Assembly (NCBI GenBank): GCA_937899835.1 | Contig: CALCCE010000094.1 | Location: forward strand, 1 to 64,000 | Length of the DNA stretch: 64,000 bases | Direction: 5' to 3' | Source: an uncultured Flavobacteriales bacterium | GTDB lineage: Bacteria; Bacteroidota; Bacteroidia; Flavobacteriales_G; Salibacteraceae | In this document: positions 63,301 through 64,000 of the stretch, piece after piece | How the letters are laid out: every line of letters begins with the position of its first letter | How positions within the stretch are numbered: position 1 is the stretch's first letter | Translations under genes and position numbers: made by a program | Notes under the pieces: generated by a model | Told to the model about the DNA's origin: nothing | Seen by the model: the letters and a program-made list of their open reading frames with translations, nothing else | The model's database searches: none

Positions 63301-64000
63301 GATGTTTTTCTCACGAAAGATGCGCAAATCGAGTTTGTGGATACCATTCATATTGCTCAGGCTTACCTCGAAATGCAAGACAGTATTTGGATGCCTTTCT
63401 CCCTGAAAATCAGTTATGAATACAAGGTGTTTGGTTTCGATGCCACTTATCGGGCAATGGGTGTATTTTCCAACTACCGCATTAACCGCAGTTTCCCGGA
63501 GAAGTTTTTTAGAAACGAAATTTTCCGAATCGAGCGCGGAGCCAACCGCAAGGACAGCAACTATTGGGAAGTGGAACGCCCTTTGATCCTCACCGAAGAG
63601 GAGGTTTCCAGTTACCGTAGGAGCGATAGCCTGGAGCTACTTCAAAAATCTCCCGAATACCGCGACAGCGTTGATGCTCAGAGCAACCGCATTACGCTGG
63701 GCAAAGTGTTTTTGTCAGGCTATGATCATACCAACTCCATCGACAGCATTTATTGGGGCACCAACTCACTACTGGGTGCCTTGCAATACAACAATGTTGA
63801 AGGTGGAGTACTCAACGTGAAACCCTGGTTCTTCAAATGGCGCAAAGATGGATTCACCCGCTACAATGGCGCTTTTCGATACGGCGAAGCCAGTGAAAAA
63901 GCCTATGGAAAACTGCGGTGGCAACGGCAATTCAGCAATTTTAGTAAAGCACGATTGTCCATTACTGGTGGCCATTACATAGAACAAATAAACGGCGATC
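60379..64000 (+). CDS. S9A prolyl oligopeptidase fused to carboxypeptidase-regulatory and DUF5686 domains (partial, 3' end outside)
   Basis: One open frame of 1207 codons, no stop in the window. Signal peptide 1-20 (ALTAQ). Residues about 25-440 form the oligopeptidase B-like propeller (PDPYRWI; ARKKD; the Arg/Asp rich strands). The alpha/beta-hydrolase part has Ser552 (GGSAGG), Asp637 (NDSRVPYW) and His672 (GGHFG): an intact S9A triad. Directly after AMGIRENYLVV (695-705), without a new signal peptide, comes the carboxypeptidase regulatory-like domain (SGKVLDVNKEPLPYVNVFL, about 706-785), then DUF5686 (YGIIKNAIARRKYYLDQ, from about 799). DUF5686 is an outer-membrane beta-barrel family. An exported peptidase tethered to the outer membrane is the natural reading. 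Confidence 0.88.
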   Translation, partial: MIRLLLLATGLLLCFALTAQDFDAPKATTVPYYDTLFGEVFPDPYRWITNKEDPEVMNYLYAENAYADRTLQSTEILQKNLYEEIKGYSRERFSSLPTRRDSFYYYNRYDKHSNYPIIARKKDSLTAEEEIVLDGNKLAKGQSYFVLQFVSVSFDHQLVAYGRNQYGGDAGDLRIKDIVGDSLLPDKIPGVGGVVWAKDNKTLFYIFEDPKTKRANRIFRHRIGTPKEADVLVYEEKRPGYFPSIGLSDSRDYILLMSSSFVDSKVWVLPSDQPEAAFQPFGNKLPKAMYQLDHTAGNEWTLLTDFKAPNYRVVRLTSLQQPTEDWKNIVTVHDSSFLQDFRMLKDYQITHILEKGTPVMRVLNRSNDSSFVLPFPDGPFSVSLLGSSDYQDSVIRYSYTSMVVPSQVHEYNLRTGHDTIIRKTEVKGYKARNFESKRVWAPSRDGKRIAVDLLYKKGFKPNGSHPVMMNAYGSYGNNIDPSFTVSRLGYLERGFVIAIPHVRGESFLGVGWHDDGKLLNKQNTFNDVVDATEYLIAQGYADPSRIALQGGSAGGLLVGAVINDRPDLYCAAIANAPFVDVFFDMHDEDWPNIVAHYDEIGNPKIREYHDYLLSYCPYHNLKAQDYPHVLVTNGLNDSRVPYWAPAKWVAKMRTLKTDSNLLLLKTDMSGGHFGASGRYERWKETAQEMAFVFQAMGIRENYLVVSGKVLDVNKEPLPYVNVFLEGSTKGTTTNYDGEFALEVKEDKLNDLVLQYVGYEKKSLPLSIDMELTGLEITLESEDIQLPQFTVSAKAKDPAYGIIKNAIARRKYYLDQVGAYSTDLYMKGATRLNEIPDKLPPFLSVEDLPDSNDLGLIYLSESVTRLHNRKPTDRKEEMIASKVAGQSAGFSWNRASDVLFNFYENRIKLRDVSERDFVSPISSGALLYYKYSLVGTFRENGKTINKIKVLPRRKSDPIFHGHIYIVEDDWNIHSLDVFLTKDAQIEFVDTIHIAQAYLEMQDSIWMPFSLKISYEYKVFGFDATYRAMGVFSNYRINRSFPEKFFRNEIFRIERGANRKDSNYWEVERPLILTEEEVSSYRRSDSLELLQKSPEYRDSVDAQSNRITLGKVFLSGYDHTNSIDSIYWGTNSLLGALQYNNVEGGVLNVKPWFFKWRKDGFTRYNGAFRYGEASEKAYGKLRWQRQFSNFSKARLSITGGHYIEQINGD

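Overview
The window is a 64-kb piece of chromosome from a member of the Bacteroidota, probably a free-living aquatic or marine type; I cannot place the genus. The evidence is: a Bacteroidota-like 16S rRNA 5' part at the left edge; promoters of the Bacteroidota form (TTG or TTTG, about 19-23 bases, then TAnnTTTG); very few Shine-Dalgarno sequences; frequent TTG starts; and gene families typical of the phylum (DUF5686, HD-PycTM/DUF5706, DUF2652, DUF4197, LytTR regulators with HisKA_2 kinases, oxoamine synthase-GNAT fusions). I see no insertion sequence, phage gene, CRISPR array or tRNA. Base composition looks even, so this reads as core chromosome rather than an island.

Layout. 1-1078: 5' third of a 16S gene on the minus strand, with a leader carrying three tandem promoters and boxA-like repeats. 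1079-10988: an SDR, a small barrel protein, a cell-wall amidase, a DUF6973-like protein, purL, a polytopic membrane protein overlapping a second SDR, a YtcJ-like lipoprotein amidohydrolase and a zinc-ribbon methyltransferase. 10982-21919: a secreted protein, acyl-CoA synthetase, a cyclase-like DUF2652-SRPBCC protein, a tiny Lys/Cys-rich protein, a DsbA-like oxidoreductase, a dead ABC-ATPase-like protein, a GNAT, a GAF protein, a QueF homologue without its catalytic cysteine, and a barrel protein. 22085-26347: an ECF sigma factor, a membrane-anchored periplasmic protein and a lipoprotein in overlapping frames, then an M23 endopeptidase fused to an L,D-transpeptidase.

26599-36665 (minus strand): a long co-directional run ending in a phosphoesterase/kinase-like/outer-membrane-barrel protein and beginning with HD-PycTM, sixA and ppk1, which looks like a polyphosphate or nucleotide-signalling operon. 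36941-45928: a barrel protein, a cytoplasmic PAS/GAF kinase with its receiver, a YdjM-type membrane protein, and a TPR-HisKA_2 kinase with a LytTR regulator. 46047-51970: MarR regulator plus the beta-oxidation genes (hydratase/dehydrogenase, thiolase, acyl-CoA dehydrogenase), with a perfect 24-bp operator-like palindrome before marR and a strong terminator after the last gene. 52143-64000: a PD40 protein, a GNAT, an oxoamine synthase-acyltransferase fusion, a DUF7793-like protein with kinase and receiver, a DEAD-box helicase, and a very large open frame that runs off the window and joins a complete prolyl-oligopeptidase to a carboxypeptidase-regulatory plus DUF5686 outer-membrane protein.

The strongest candidates for undescribed biology are fusions and dead enzymes: the S9A-DUF5686 fusion, the phosphoesterase-kinase-barrel protein, the HD-PycTM/SixA/PPK1 operon, the cysteine-less QueF, the degenerate ABC ATPase, and the one-polypeptide oxoamine synthase-N-acyltransferase. 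All functions below are read from sequence by eye; no database search was run.
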